NCBI GenBank assembly: GCA_014529385.2
Contig: JABFUD020000255.1
Coordinates: 1 to 56,850, forward strand
From: Adiantum capillus-veneris
Lineage: Eukaryota; Streptophyta; Polypodiopsida; Polypodiales; Pteridaceae
Length of the DNA: 56,850 nt
Direction: 5' to 3'
Shown here: positions 19,775 through 33,781 of the stretch, in pieces
Layout: every line of letters starts with the position of its first letter
Position numbering within the stretch: the first letter of the stretch is position 1
Position numbers and translations under genes: made by a program
The notes under the pieces: model-generated
Told to the model about the DNA's origin: nothing
Database searches by the model: none
What the model saw: only the letters and a program-made list of their open reading frames with translations

Positions 19775-22700
19775 CAGGGGGGAGAGCTATGGAGGAAATG
19801 GGCCTTGTGCATCTCTCTCTCTTTCTCTCTCGGTCGTTCATGAAGAATCATGGAGAAGATCTCTCTCTCGCTTGCTCTCAATCGAAGAGGAAAGCAATCT
19901 CTCTCTTGAGATCTATGGAGGACGTGGCCAAGGACCTTGGGAAGAAGAAGTCCATATAGTTCTTGGCACTATGCAAACCGGGGTCGGGGTTCACGGTGTG
20001 TGCAAAGCTGCTTGACAAGCCGAGGAAGCGGTCGAAGACCTGCGTGCACAGAGGCTTGGGCCGAGAAGAGGATCGAATTCGACCTTCACCAACTCAAGCC
20101 AGGGCAGGCTCGTTAGGGTCGCAAGGCCATGGGGAGGAATTCCCGACCCGGGCTCGGCATCTGTGGAGCATCACGGTGCGCCCGACTTGCAAATTCTCTG
20201 GCAGCGCGAAGGCGGTCCGCCATGGCAGTGCCGGTTTAGGGTTTTTTCTTGTTCATACGCGGGTGCCCAACGTAGGTTTGGGGTTTTTTTAAATCTAAAC
20301 CCTAAGTAAGGGGGCATGCCCACCCCGGCCACACACCCCTCACTGTTTCAATCCCTTGCTTGGCCAAGCTCGGCGGTCCGAGGCCGATGAGCTGCCGAGT
20401 TTCAGGACGACGTCCCAGTAGCAGAGCCTTCATCCGATCGTGGCCGTTCACGGCGTGGAGTACAAACAAACTACTCCGATGGTGGCATCCACGGATGGAG
20501 TGGGGGGGTATAAGACATAATTGTGCCATGCAAGGGCATGTAGGTAAGCATACAGTTTTCGGGAAGATCCGATAGGATTGGCAAAGCATGCAATCCTATT
20601 GGTGCAACTTGGACAAGGACCTCGGCCCGCAGGAAATAAGGCATCTATTGAACCAAGCCAACACGATTAGGCATGTTGATGCAAGTATTTCAGAAGACAT
20701 CACATAAGGCGTCGATGGTGAAGAAATTTCTTGATCTTGGCTAGGACACGAACGGATTATCAGGTTCTCAATTTCAAGTTTTTGCAATTTTCATCGGTTT
20801 ATGTATATAATTGTATTGCAACACTATGTTCTTATGTTGATCTTGGCCATGGTGTCCGAAGAAATTATCTACGAGTCTAGTATGACCAAGGTCAACATAT
20901 TACATCCAATATTGGTAGTCATTACCATGATTTGGACTAAGGAGCATGGCTCCAGTAGAGATAACCTCTACACAGGTTTTTACGAGGCAGGATTGTCTAG
21001 TAATAGACCCAACTCAGACATGGCATGTGCCTTATAAGGCATCGGTGATTGGCAAGGCCGATTATTCTTTCAATTCTAAGCAGCAGGCAATTCAAAATGG
21101 TGAAGTCGAATCCACTGTTGACCATGTCTATTGAACCAAACATCAATATCTAGAAAATCACTTCTTAGTTTTCTTCTTGTGGGCGACTCGTTAGATTCTT
21201 CCGACGGCAAGCTTCGTCGATAAGTGTACTTAATAAGGTACGCAATTGATTTACGCATTTGATTTTTGGTTATGGAGCATCTGCTTGATAGCTACGACAT
21301 GCAATAGACATGCATACATTTTAGGCCTACACATCACAAGCATGGCTTGTGACAATTACTGTAAGCACCAAAAATCTGATTGGTTTAAGGATTGGAATCA
21401 AGCATGGCTTGAGTACCAACCACCTTGCTCTACAGCACGGCTTCTCAGTGATTCAATTTGGATTGCAATGTTTTGGAATCTCAAGGAGACATGCATGGCC
21501 TTTTACTGCACCTGTTGAAGAAAGCAAGTTGCTCGGCATGGCCGACTCCTTGTCACGGTTTCTATACGCTGATGGAGAATGTTTACCACACAATACTGGT
21601 TAATTTCAATTGAAATTTCTTGACATGGTCGATTAATTTTGTCATGATATCCGCAGCCACATCCGTTGGCTCTCCACACAAACACATTTATGTGAAGCAA
21701 GGCTTCAATTTACAACTCTTGCATTGAGATTTTTTTCGTTTCGAGTAGGCTATGAGCACACTCTTTTGGGGAGTTTCTCCATATGCCTGCAGGATATTTT
21801 CTCTCGTGCAACGGAGATGGTTATGATCTACATTTCAGCAAATTTTTCTTCCAACATCTCAAGACAACTGGTTACAGCAGGATGACTAGGTTAGACCATG
21901 TTCAATATTGTTTATTTTTTCATGTTTATCCATTTACATTGGAAACTAATGCTTTTGTACAAAGCAAAGTCCTTTGACAATTTTTTATGAAGCAAGGCTT
22001 CTCCCTTGTGCCAAAGTATTGCCCAATGACTTGGAATCACGAGCAGTGGCACAAAAGTTTGAAAAACTGGCAAAATAGTGAGTATCACCTCATAGAATCC
22101 CTACCGGTTTCAATTGTGCAAGGCACTAATGGTTATGGCTCTCACGTTGGAGGCCATCACTCTCGCCAAGGGCTTAGCAATCAGTATGCACGGCATGCTA
22201 ACGAGGTGGCATGAATTCCACCGCTTCCGAGATTACTCTTCCGCTATCGCACCAGACACTCTGTAACTGACTAACTAAGTTTTGGATTGTTTCAATTTAT
22301 GGTTGCTGTCAACGCACAATACCACTAAATGAAACCTACACCTAGGATTTAGTTCAACGGCAGGGAGCCATATTAAGTCATTTTTGTCAAGTGACGACCC
22401 CATACATGGTAAGGTGGGTCCAACTGTGGCTTGTGTTTGTTGTTTCCTCTCTTGATGAGAGAGTTGTATAGGCAGATTGTTGCATGCTTATATGATAAGC
22501 CGCAAGTCAGGCATACGATGCATCCGAGCACACAAATTGGGCACAACATATACAAACTCGTCAATTAAGGAAAGTTCCTCAGCCCATCATTTTCTCTCTC
22601 TCTTTCTTATTTCTCTCCATGAATAATGAGAACTTTCTATGCAGTTTTTGATACATTTTTTGTTTGGAAGTCAGCATGAGCCAAGGTGCTTTAACTCTGA

Positions 22701-24300
22701 GCTAGACATTGGGCAAGATGCCCTCTACATTAGTCTTCATCGTTTTGTCGATTGAACACTAATGGCCATAAGGGCTATGAGCCACACACGCGTACTAAGA
22801 GTCATTGTCAGATTTTGGGTATGAACCAACGATTGGCATTCCTTGGGGGATTGTTCTTAAGACCGAACAGACTTACCCATTGGACTACACAACGACGTTC
22901 ATGGACAAGCAAGCGTCTTGTCATTCCGGAGGTTTATGGTGTCATTTCTGCACGACATAGTTTCAGTGTGACACTTGAGTTGAGTTTTGATAACCATAAA
23001 CTCAACTCAACTGAATTCTACCATGGATTTTAGATGCAACATACCGTGGCGACAACATGGTTGTCAATACGAGCTAGGCTTTCCACTGGTGAGGATCTCT
23101 TCTCTCTCTATAGCACTATGAGTGTCTATGGACGATAAGACCCCACGGGTGCTTATTAAATCACCTCATATGCATTGAGGATCACAAGTTGATCTCTTCC
23201 CGTTATAATTTAAAGGAAAGAATTCCGCAATCTACCATGCGGTAGCGGACAACTTCGACTTTTCAACTTGATTCTCATCATTCTGTACACGGTTAACTAG
23301 GTTGGTTACCGTCACCTGCTAGTTGAGCAGTTTCTACAAAAGGTCTTACCAAGTGGTTTAACTTCTTAGATTTTTCCCAACGGGGTTGGATTGCGACAGC
23401 AACACCCAGGGTTCTCAGTGCAATGTTGCTTGATTTTTTCATAGGGGGGAGACATACTCCTCTGCATTTGAATACGGGTAACTAAACTTTCAGCTCAATC
23501 CCCAGGGCCATGCCAAGGGCATGATAAAACAAGTATTTTGGGCCGTAGTGTCCAAAGTACATTATGATGTTATGAATCCACTCATAGGATTCAATTTGGC
23601 ACATGTTGTCACATGGGATACAACATGGTCTAGGGACTCAAGGAGTTCAGTTTAGCCAGTGTGGAGCAATGAATGAGGGTCCCTCTTACTCTTATCGCAG
23701 AGTGTTTAGCATTACCTCCACACACAAGTACATCTTGTACTTGAAGGATGTTCTATTTTCAGACATCCTTAGTTTAGACATATTCCACATGTGGCGAATA
23801 TGAATCTCTGGGATTGACATTGGTGCCCCCTGTTTCAAATATGTGTCACAACAAAGTCCCTAGGTGCTGGTCAAATCTGTTTTCTAGACCATTTTCAGCA
23901 CGACGTATCAGGAGCAATTTCAGTGGCCAGAAATTGTCGAATACTTAGAATGACTTGTTCAGCTACAAATATTGCTAAACAACATTACAGATAATTGTTT
24001 ATACATGTAGCAAGGCTCTAAGCTTTTAATGAAAAAGTTTCATTGTTTGTACCTAGAAGTGATCATTGTTTCACCTTCTATTATGCTTCAAACACTTCAA
24101 CAAGGTTTGAAAATAATTACCACTGAAAGTATTTAGTTTCTATTTGGAACTATTTACATTTCTCTTTACTATGTGCTACGCACATCACATTTGCCATAAG
24201 TATTGGCAAGGATAATCATGGATATACAGGTTCGGATCTGTTTTTTGCTAAATGCATGCACACAAGGTGTTATGGGCCCTAGTGTTTTGCAAATGATGAT
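19775..24300 (+). other. Non-coding interior of the short-LTR gypsy
   Basis: No gag, protease or reverse transcriptase motif could be followed. The longest open stretches (for example 19662-20015 and 19963-20292) overlap the LTR and leader and show no family motif. The recurrent word CAAGGCTT and similar short matches suggest old coding or repeated DNA, but I cannot assign it. Confidence 0.5.
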
Positions 24301-24447
24301 TTGGAATGGCATACGTATTCATCAAGTTGTTGCTTATGAAGCCTTCTGCACTCGGTGTGCATTATCTCAATGAGTTTACTTTTCGGTCTACCAATCACCA
24401 ATAGAGGTCATGGCTCGATTTGGGTGCTTGTGGATTTTTCACGTTAA
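24301..24447 (+). pseudogene. Integrase zinc-motif tail and core start (relic)
   Basis: One frame gives a CTRC pair (24347-24358) placed like the C-x2-C of the integrase zinc finger. A second frame from 24361 reads ISMSLLFGLPITNRGHGSIW then VLVDFSR to a TAA at 24445, which aligns with the start of the gypsy integrase core (usual form SMDFIxGLP...DSIWVVVDRFSK). The catalytic Asp of the MDF motif is replaced. This is the clearest evidence that the element descends from Ty3/gypsy. Confidence 0.75.
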
Positions 24448-25082
24448 CTATGATGGTTATTCAGCCAATTGTTGATTCCTCAGCAATGTGGTACGATATT
24501 GTGATCCCTGTTTACTTGCCATCTAGAACGACTGCATGTAAACCATGGGGGAAACACACCTCCGTACTGACACTTATCCAAGGGGATATGCAGATTACAA
24601 AGTGTAATTTTGTGCTAAAAGGATATGCAAGTGCGTACGTTAGCACCACATGATCCAATTAGTGAGCATTTATTGCTCTACTTGGAGTTTGCTTATAAAG
24701 TTAAAGCATGGTTGCCACTAGGTGTAGTCTCTTCATGTATAAATCAAGTTCTCAACCTTGAACACTAGTGATGGTGGGGTTGTTTACTACTAAATTTGGA
24801 AAACAAGTCAAGGACTTAAACTTGGCTGATGAGTATGTTAGCAAGTTATTTTCATGGAAAGTGCAAAGAAGTACTCATTAGGGTACATCTTTGTGTGATA
24901 ACTCATTTTGAATACTCATGTGTGTTCTAACTGGAGTCTACACACAATGATAGGATACGAATCAGTAACACAAGCTGGTTGCTAATGGACAATAATGTGG
25001 AAAATCAAGATGTTACTCTTGGTTACATTGAACCTCCTACAAAACCGTGTTCCGATCAACCACACAACTGGATCCGTGAAGG

Positions 25083-25227
25083 ATGCCACTTGGGAAAATG
25101 TTTGTGTTCTTAAGAAGCCTTAATCAAGTGGAAAGATCGACTTGAAGAAGGTGCCACTTGGGAAAACATTAGTGTTCTTAAGAAGAAGTTTCCCACTTTT
25201 GTTTTCGAGGACGAAAACTCTTCTTAA
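25083..25227 (+). pseudogene. Chromodomain-like pol tail with partial duplication
   Basis: 25120-25227 reads KWKDRLEEGATWENISVLKK and then KFPTFVFEDENSS before a TAA. This is the usual end of a gypsy pol with a chromodomain, which targets integration to marked chromatin. The GCCACTTGGGAAAA segment is repeated at 25085 and 25153, a 68-bp tandem duplication that breaks the tail. Confidence 0.8.
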
Positions 25228-25238
25228 GGGGGGAGTAA
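25228..25238 (+). other. Polypurine tract of the short-LTR gypsy
   Basis: GGGGGGAGTAA directly precedes the 3' LTR. Confidence 0.85.
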
Positions 25239-25391
25239 TGTCAGGACACCGGCAAGGCCGGACTAGACAAGGGCAAGGCCGGGCTAGGCAGTGTGGAAAG
25301 GGAGTCCAACTAGGGCAAAGGGATAGGGGCCATGCTATATAGTGGGTGGTTGGGTGGTGGACTCCTAGGTTCTAGTTCCCCTTGTCTAACA
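25239..25391 (+). repeat. 3' LTR of the short-LTR gypsy
   Basis: 153 bp, the same length as the 5' LTR with about six base differences, and followed by the AATTT duplication. Confidence 0.95.
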
Positions 25392-26776
25392 AATTTCCTT
25401 TGGTCAGGAGACCCACTCAGGAAAGGTATGGCAAAGGTCAACTGGGACGTCTGCTGTCTTCCATAGGACCTAGGGGGACTTGGCCTCACAAACATTAATG
25501 TTTGGGCAGACAAGCTCGCAGTGAAACTAATTATTAGAGCCCTTGAACAGCCTAAGGAGGAGTGGGCTTCTCTTCTGTTCCGAAATGTAACAAATTTAAA
25601 CTAAAGGAGGCCAAAGATTGGGATAATCTCCCTTGGGTTACGGTCTTCTTTAGCTCTTTCGAATTCCAAGTCAATGGGTATGAGCTCCTCAAGTCCCTTT
25701 GGAAGGCACCGAATAGGTATAGGGGTCATCTCCGGATCAACTGGAACTCTAAATTCAATCTTCATTTCAGATATATGGAATCTATGTGGTGGGATCTCTC
25801 TCCCATTCCCACACTGGGTCCCAGATAGTTAAGGTCAGTCAAACGGCTGCACACTCAAGGCATTTAAACATGGGTAGATCTGTGGCACAAGGAAGAGCAC
25901 AGGTGGTTTTCCCACTCTGAGCTACTCGTCACACATCATTTACAACCCTGGGAACTAACTCTGTTAACCTCTTGAATAGCTTCATTCCCCTAGGAACTAG
26001 CTTGGACGCTCGCAAGCCCCCACCGCCAGTCTCATAGGTCAATTCATTGGTCAGGTGGTGGTTCTTTAGCAAACCCACCTAACCTTCCTCCTTCACTCCA
26101 GGGAACGCTTCATGTAACCCTGAACCAAAAATGGAGGGTGTCTTTGGATCATAGACAGTGGTGTTTCAAATTTCGTACCATATGGAACCAAGGCATTCCG
26201 GCTAAACACCCAGTTCTGTTATGGCTTATCTTACATAAAGCTCTGTGGACTGGCCATAAAATGAAAGTTGTTGGTCTAGGTGATGGAATATGTGCATGGT
26301 GTCAATATGTTGAGGAAGATCTTCCACATTTGTTTATGAATTGCCCTAAAAGCTATGTTATTCTGTATCCACTTGTAAAAAGTCTTGGGTTCCCCCCGAG
26401 TTGGAAACAACTACTGCTTGGAGAATCTGTCTCAATCTTTTCTGCTGTTTGGAATAAAATACGTGGAGAATTCTTCTAGATTATCTGGGTGGATAGGAAT
26501 GACAGGCTATTTAAAAGTTCTTACCAGACTAAAAGTTTGAAAGCCCATTTTGCCCACTTCTCCCTACAGGTGAACCAGCTAAAGCTAGAGCAATGCAGAA
26601 TTTATGAAGCGAATTACAAAGTCCTCACGGACTGCATGGGATACTACAACATCGCTAATATCAACAAGCAACAAGAAGTTATGCTGGATGGATCCTATAC
26701 TCATCTGCAGCGAATGATGGATGAATGCTGCATGGATGGGGAGAAGCTCAGGAGGCAACATTCTAATGGACTGTGA
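25392..26776 (+). pseudogene. LINE-2 ORF2 C-terminal region with zf-RVT domain
   Basis: LINE-2 resumes here in the FLWSGDPLRKG block, the same block that ended at the left gypsy border. 25562-25828 reads EWASLLFRN-type sequence in two frames. 26138-26479 has the zf-RVT domain: HRQWCFKFRTIWNQG, LLWLILHKALWTGHK, then GICAWCQY and LPHLFMNCP. A TAG at 26477-26479 replaces a codon that reads Trp in LINE-1 (EFLWIIW). The frame then continues to 26776 with a helical tail. The domain matches the LINE-1 region 10649-11955. Confidence 0.9.
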
Positions 26777-27020
26777 CTCATCGGCCATATTCAGGAAGTG
26801 CTGAGTGATCTTCCTGGTTTTGGTCCTTCTACTAACTCTACTTGAGTGGGTCTCTGTATGATGTAACTACATGGTGACTGGTGGTTGGAGAAGTTTTTGT
26901 CAGGCCCTTTTTTGTAATTATGGAGATAAAGTCAAGTCTACCCACTAAGTCAGTGGCGTCTAATGTAATTTTGATCTTTCTAATATAAATTTCTCTCGCC
27001 CTTTATGGCCCAAAAAAAAA
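26777..27020 (+). other. LINE-2 3' UTR and A tail
   Basis: Contains CTAATATAAATTTCTCTCGC then CTTTATGGCC and an A run, followed by the 13-bp target duplication. Confidence 0.85.
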
Positions 27021-27033
27021 ACCTTAAACTACA

Positions 27034-30540
<3,507 letters not shown>

Positions 30541-30580
<40 letters not shown>

Positions 30581-30590
30581 TTGAGAGAGA
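30541..30590 (+). repeat. (TG)n(AG)n compound microsatellite
   Basis: A TG run passes directly into an AG run, then a short TTGAGAGAGAG. Confidence 0.93.
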
Positions 30591-30756
30591 GCCCATTGAT
30601 TGTCCTCCCCTTGCACAAGTCTAGGATTTGTTGAAACAAAAAACTCAAGTTTGTCATGTGGCGTTGTGCTTTCAGCATTGGGTGGGTCAAAAAACCACTC
30701 ATGAGAGTACAACACAATCAACTTGAAGGATTTACCCATCATACTGTTATTTATCT

Positions 30757-31515
30757 GCCTATCAAAAAATGTTTGAAAATACAACTTAGTTTTTTTCCTA
30801 TTTTAGTTAGCAAGAAGAGAAAGCATCTCTATAGCCTTTGCCCTTTGGGCTTGCCAAAAAAACTCTAGGTCCTCATTGGATCAATGGAGACCTTACTTTA
30901 AAAGTTCTCCATCTTAAGTTCTAGACTTAGCTTTAAAATCTCTTTAAAAAAAAATAAAAATCTCTAAAGATTAAAAATCTAAAGGATAAATTCCTTCCTT
31001 AAAGTTTGAACCAACAAAAATGAAAACTTTAGTCTACCACCTCAAATTTTAACGGTTAAAGAACTTCTCAAAATGAAAAGGTGGGTGAAAGAACTTCTTA
31101 AAATAAAAATGAAAACTTTAGTTTACCACCTCAAGTTTCAACCGTGAAAGAACTTCTCAAAATGAAAAGGTGGGTGAAAGAACTTCTTAAAATGAAAAAG
31201 TGACTCTTGGGATTTCTGATTCTCAAAGGCTTTATTATTTAACCTCTAAGGCTATCAACCCTTTATGCTTTCAAAGGAAGCCCAAATCATTTCGTTGATA
31301 AACTAGCATTCATTTCATATTTCAAAACTCAACACATGTCCATCATTAGATTTAGACACCCTTCATTTAAATGAGTGCCCACTATCTTATTTCAACCAAT
31401 CAACATTTTTGGCCTATCAAAAAATGCTTAAAAATTACAACTCAACCTTTTTTCTATTTTAGTCAGCAAAAAGAGAAAGCATCTCTATAGCCTTTGCCCT
31501 TTGAGTAGGCCAAAA
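30757..31515 (+). repeat. Direct-repeat pair with internal 89-bp tandem repeat
   Basis: About 100 bp at 30757-30861 recurs with changes at 31417-31515. Shared words include CCTATCAAAAAATG, GAGAAAGCATCTCTATAGCC and TTTGCCCTTTG. Between them, 31017-31203 holds two copies of an 89-bp unit (TGAAAACTTTAGT starts at 31021 and 31110), each including AAAATGAAAAGGTGGGTGAA. The pair could be degenerate terminal repeats of a small element, but no TSD was found. Confidence 0.65.
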
Positions 31516-32018
31516 ATGCGAGGGTGTTATTGGTTTGACACTTCTCTCTCGCTAAGTTGGCAGCAGTTTGACGCCCGCCCATCCTTGGACAGGGAGTCGA
31601 AGCTGTCTAAAACTTTATCCAACATCAATTTTTTTGCAACCAATACTTTTCTTCTGATTGGCCTCCACGTTTGTGTGCCCAATTTTGGGCAGCCAGTGTG
31701 TAAACATCCTAAGACCCCTGGGCGAGCGATGGGATCAACGTTCTATGGGGAGCCTCAACGCTAAGTGACACGGGGTCTTTAAGACCCCTAAAAATGTGGG
31801 ATCAACACTGTTGACACCCGCGGGAATTTTGAAGAGTAGCGGGTGACCCAGAACCACCCACAAGCAAGCATGAAGGCCTAACCAACTCACCCACACACGT
31901 CGTGTGCCTTGAGTGGTGAACATAAAGCCTTTAAGCCAACTTTTTGCAACAAAAGATACATGTAGAAAGGTGACAGTCAAGAGGAAGCCATGTATGGCAA
32001 GAATGGTGTAACACAGTG
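31516..32018. other. Unclassified spacer with short direct and inverted repeats
   Basis: TAAGACCCCT followed by GGGATCAAC occurs twice (about 31711 and 31780). The second lies in a near-palindrome GGGGTCTTTAAGACCCC. CACCCGC and GCGGGTG form an inverted pair near 31815-31845. No gene is seen. The last part, 31983-32018, resembles 10235-10270. Confidence 0.5.
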
Positions 32019-33103
32019 AATCCTTAGCCTATTTCAGTATAGCGAGAAGCCATTATGCTTATTGGTGAAGAGTCATTAAACGAGAGAGTGCTTCAAGAGG
32101 CGCAACAAATGCCCGCAAAAGGAGAAGGGAGGCGGAAGCCATGTTTTCCAGGCTAGTCTCCAGAGAGCACGCATGATCTCATGATGAGAAAGGCAATAAT
32201 AATTTTTAGAAGGAAATTCCCATGCATGATGTATAAAATTCCCATTCACAAGAGGTTAATTGGTGTTAAGCCACTTGGCAGAGTTTAGGTAAGAGGGCTC
32301 CCTTATAAGCCCCATAAAGGCGAAATTGGAGGGTCCTCGAAATCCAAGTATGTGCGCCATATCTCTCCTGTCGCAAGGCAGATTAAGATGAAGATCGAGT
32401 GTTGATCGTTACTTTCTCACTGGGAGGTGCCTCGACCACACCCACATGGATGAAACACCAATTAGAAGGGCTCTAGTCTGTTTCCAGAGTGTGAGGAGTG
32501 AGCTGCAATCGATTGCTTCCAATTGTGCACGCTACTGAAAGCTTTGCAGATATAATTGGCAATCCTCAGCCCATTTCAGTATAGCGAGAATCCATTATGC
32601 TTATTGGTGAAGAGTCAAGACATTAAACGAGAGCGTGCTACAAGAGGCGCAACAAATACCCGCAAAAGGAGAAGGGAGGTGGAAGCCATGTTTTCTAGGC
32701 TAGTCTCCAGAGAGAACGCATGATCTCGTGATGAGAAAGGCAGTAAGAATTTTTAGAAGGAAATTCCCATGCATGATGTATAAAATTCCCATTCACAGGA
32801 GGTTAATTGATGTTAAGCCACTTGGCAGAGTTTAGGTAAGAGGGCTCCCCCATAAGCCCCATAAAGGCGAAATTGGAGGGTCCTCAAAATCCAAGTATGT
32901 GTGCCATATCTCTCCTGTCACAAAGCAGATTAAGATGAAGATCGAGTGTTGATCGTTACTTTCTCACTGGGAGGTGCCTCGACCACACCCACATTGATGA
33001 AAGACCAATTAGAAGGGCTCTAGTCTGTTTCCAGAGTGTGAGGAGTGAGCTACAATCGATTGCTTCCAATTGTGCAGGCTACTGAAAGCTTTGCAAACAT
33101 AAT
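32019..33103 (+). repeat. 541-bp tandem duplication
   Basis: Two head-to-tail copies, about 32019-32560 and 32561-33103. ATTTCAGTATAGCGAGAA starts at 32031 and the matching word starts at 32573, a period of about 542. The copies are very similar by eye throughout, for example in GGAAATTCCCATGCATGATG and TTGATCGTTACTTTCTCACT. The ends abut AATTGG. No coding frame is shared. A divergent related stretch lies at 10235-10345. Confidence 0.9.
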
Positions 33104-33781
33104 TGGTACTAGTACGGCCGGCCGCCTTCGGCAGTCTCTCTCTCTCTCTCCCTCTTTATCGCGTGCACATGGGCTTCTCTCAATTTTGGAGGTTAGCCTT
33201 CATGTCACAGATTTTGACACGTGTAAAGGGCTTCCCCTTCCGCCATATCATGTTAGTTTAGATGTGGGGAAGCCCTCTAAGCAAGTAGACCAAAGGGGTC
33301 AAATGTGAGGACCCATTTTGGGACTTTAAGTCTCTAGTATAGCTTAGAACCTCGATTCAAAATCCAATACATACCCAAATCAGGGGTGGGGAGAATATCC
33401 TCTTAAGTGAGCTTCAGAGACACACCATGAAGCCAATATTTTGTAGAGGATCAGAGTAGTTCAAGCTTTTGTATGCTACTGAAGAAACATGATCTGGATA
33501 GCCATAAGAAATGCAATATCCAAAGAGAAACCCCTTGAACTACCCATGTGATAGGGGGTTATCCCACCGTGTCAATGATCAAAAGAGGATGAAAGGCTAT
33601 AACAAGAGCCATATAAACACAGGGAGGAGGGTATTTAAGGTGTTAAACCTTGAAGTCTAGCTATTGTATCTAATGTAAAAACCTACTAGTGTGCATGCAA
33701 TATACTAAAATTGTGCGTGCGTGTGTCTTTGTGAAGTTAAGAAAATTAGAGTGAGCATTTTTGTGAGACTACTTTGAGAAC
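33104..33781. other. Unclassified spacer
   Basis: Contains a CT-rich run (33134-33154) and an 11-bp inverted repeat AGGGCTTCCCC/GGGGAAGCCCT at 33227-33237 and 33266-33276. TGTGAGGACCC at about 33305 could start another LTR, but no partner is seen. Confidence 0.35.

Larger units (their letters stand above)
19608..25391 (+). mobile_element. Short-LTR Ty3/gypsy element without coding capacity
   Basis: 5784 bp with 153-bp LTRs at 19608-19760 and 25239-25391 and TSD AATTT at 19603-19607 and 25392-25396. A primer site TTGGTATCAGAGC follows the 5' LTR and a purine tract precedes the 3' LTR. By eye the LTRs differ at six bases. The 5.5-kb interior has no open frame above about 117 codons. Only scattered gypsy pol traces survive: a zinc-motif tail and integrase start at about 24330-24447 and a chromodomain-like tail at about 25120-25227. 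It appears to be a non-autonomous element moved by enzymes supplied in trans. Confidence 0.93.
16609..27020 (+). mobile_element. LINE-2: L1-type LINE, plus strand, split by a gypsy element
   Basis: A 13-bp duplication ACCTTAAACTACA lies at 16596-16608 and 27021-27033, and an A9-10 tail directly precedes the right copy. Removing the gypsy insertion at 19608-25391 and one AATTT leaves about 4.6 kb. Order: 5' UTR, ORF1 (DUF4283, CCHC), ORF2 endonuclease, a small reverse transcriptase remnant, zf-RVT domain, 3' UTR. It belongs to the same family as LINE-1, with many shared protein blocks. About 1.1 kb encoding the reverse transcriptase core is missing at about 19530. Stops and frameshifts break the rest. 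Confidence 0.94.

Noticed and set aside
21530-21570. ADSLSR-like reading as an RNase H end in the short-LTR gypsy
   Set aside because: It lies about 2.8 kb from the integrase relic and has no neighbouring RNase H motif; likely chance.
31017-31205. Possible CRISPR-like or satellite array
   Set aside because: Only two 89-bp units without spacers; a simple tandem duplication.
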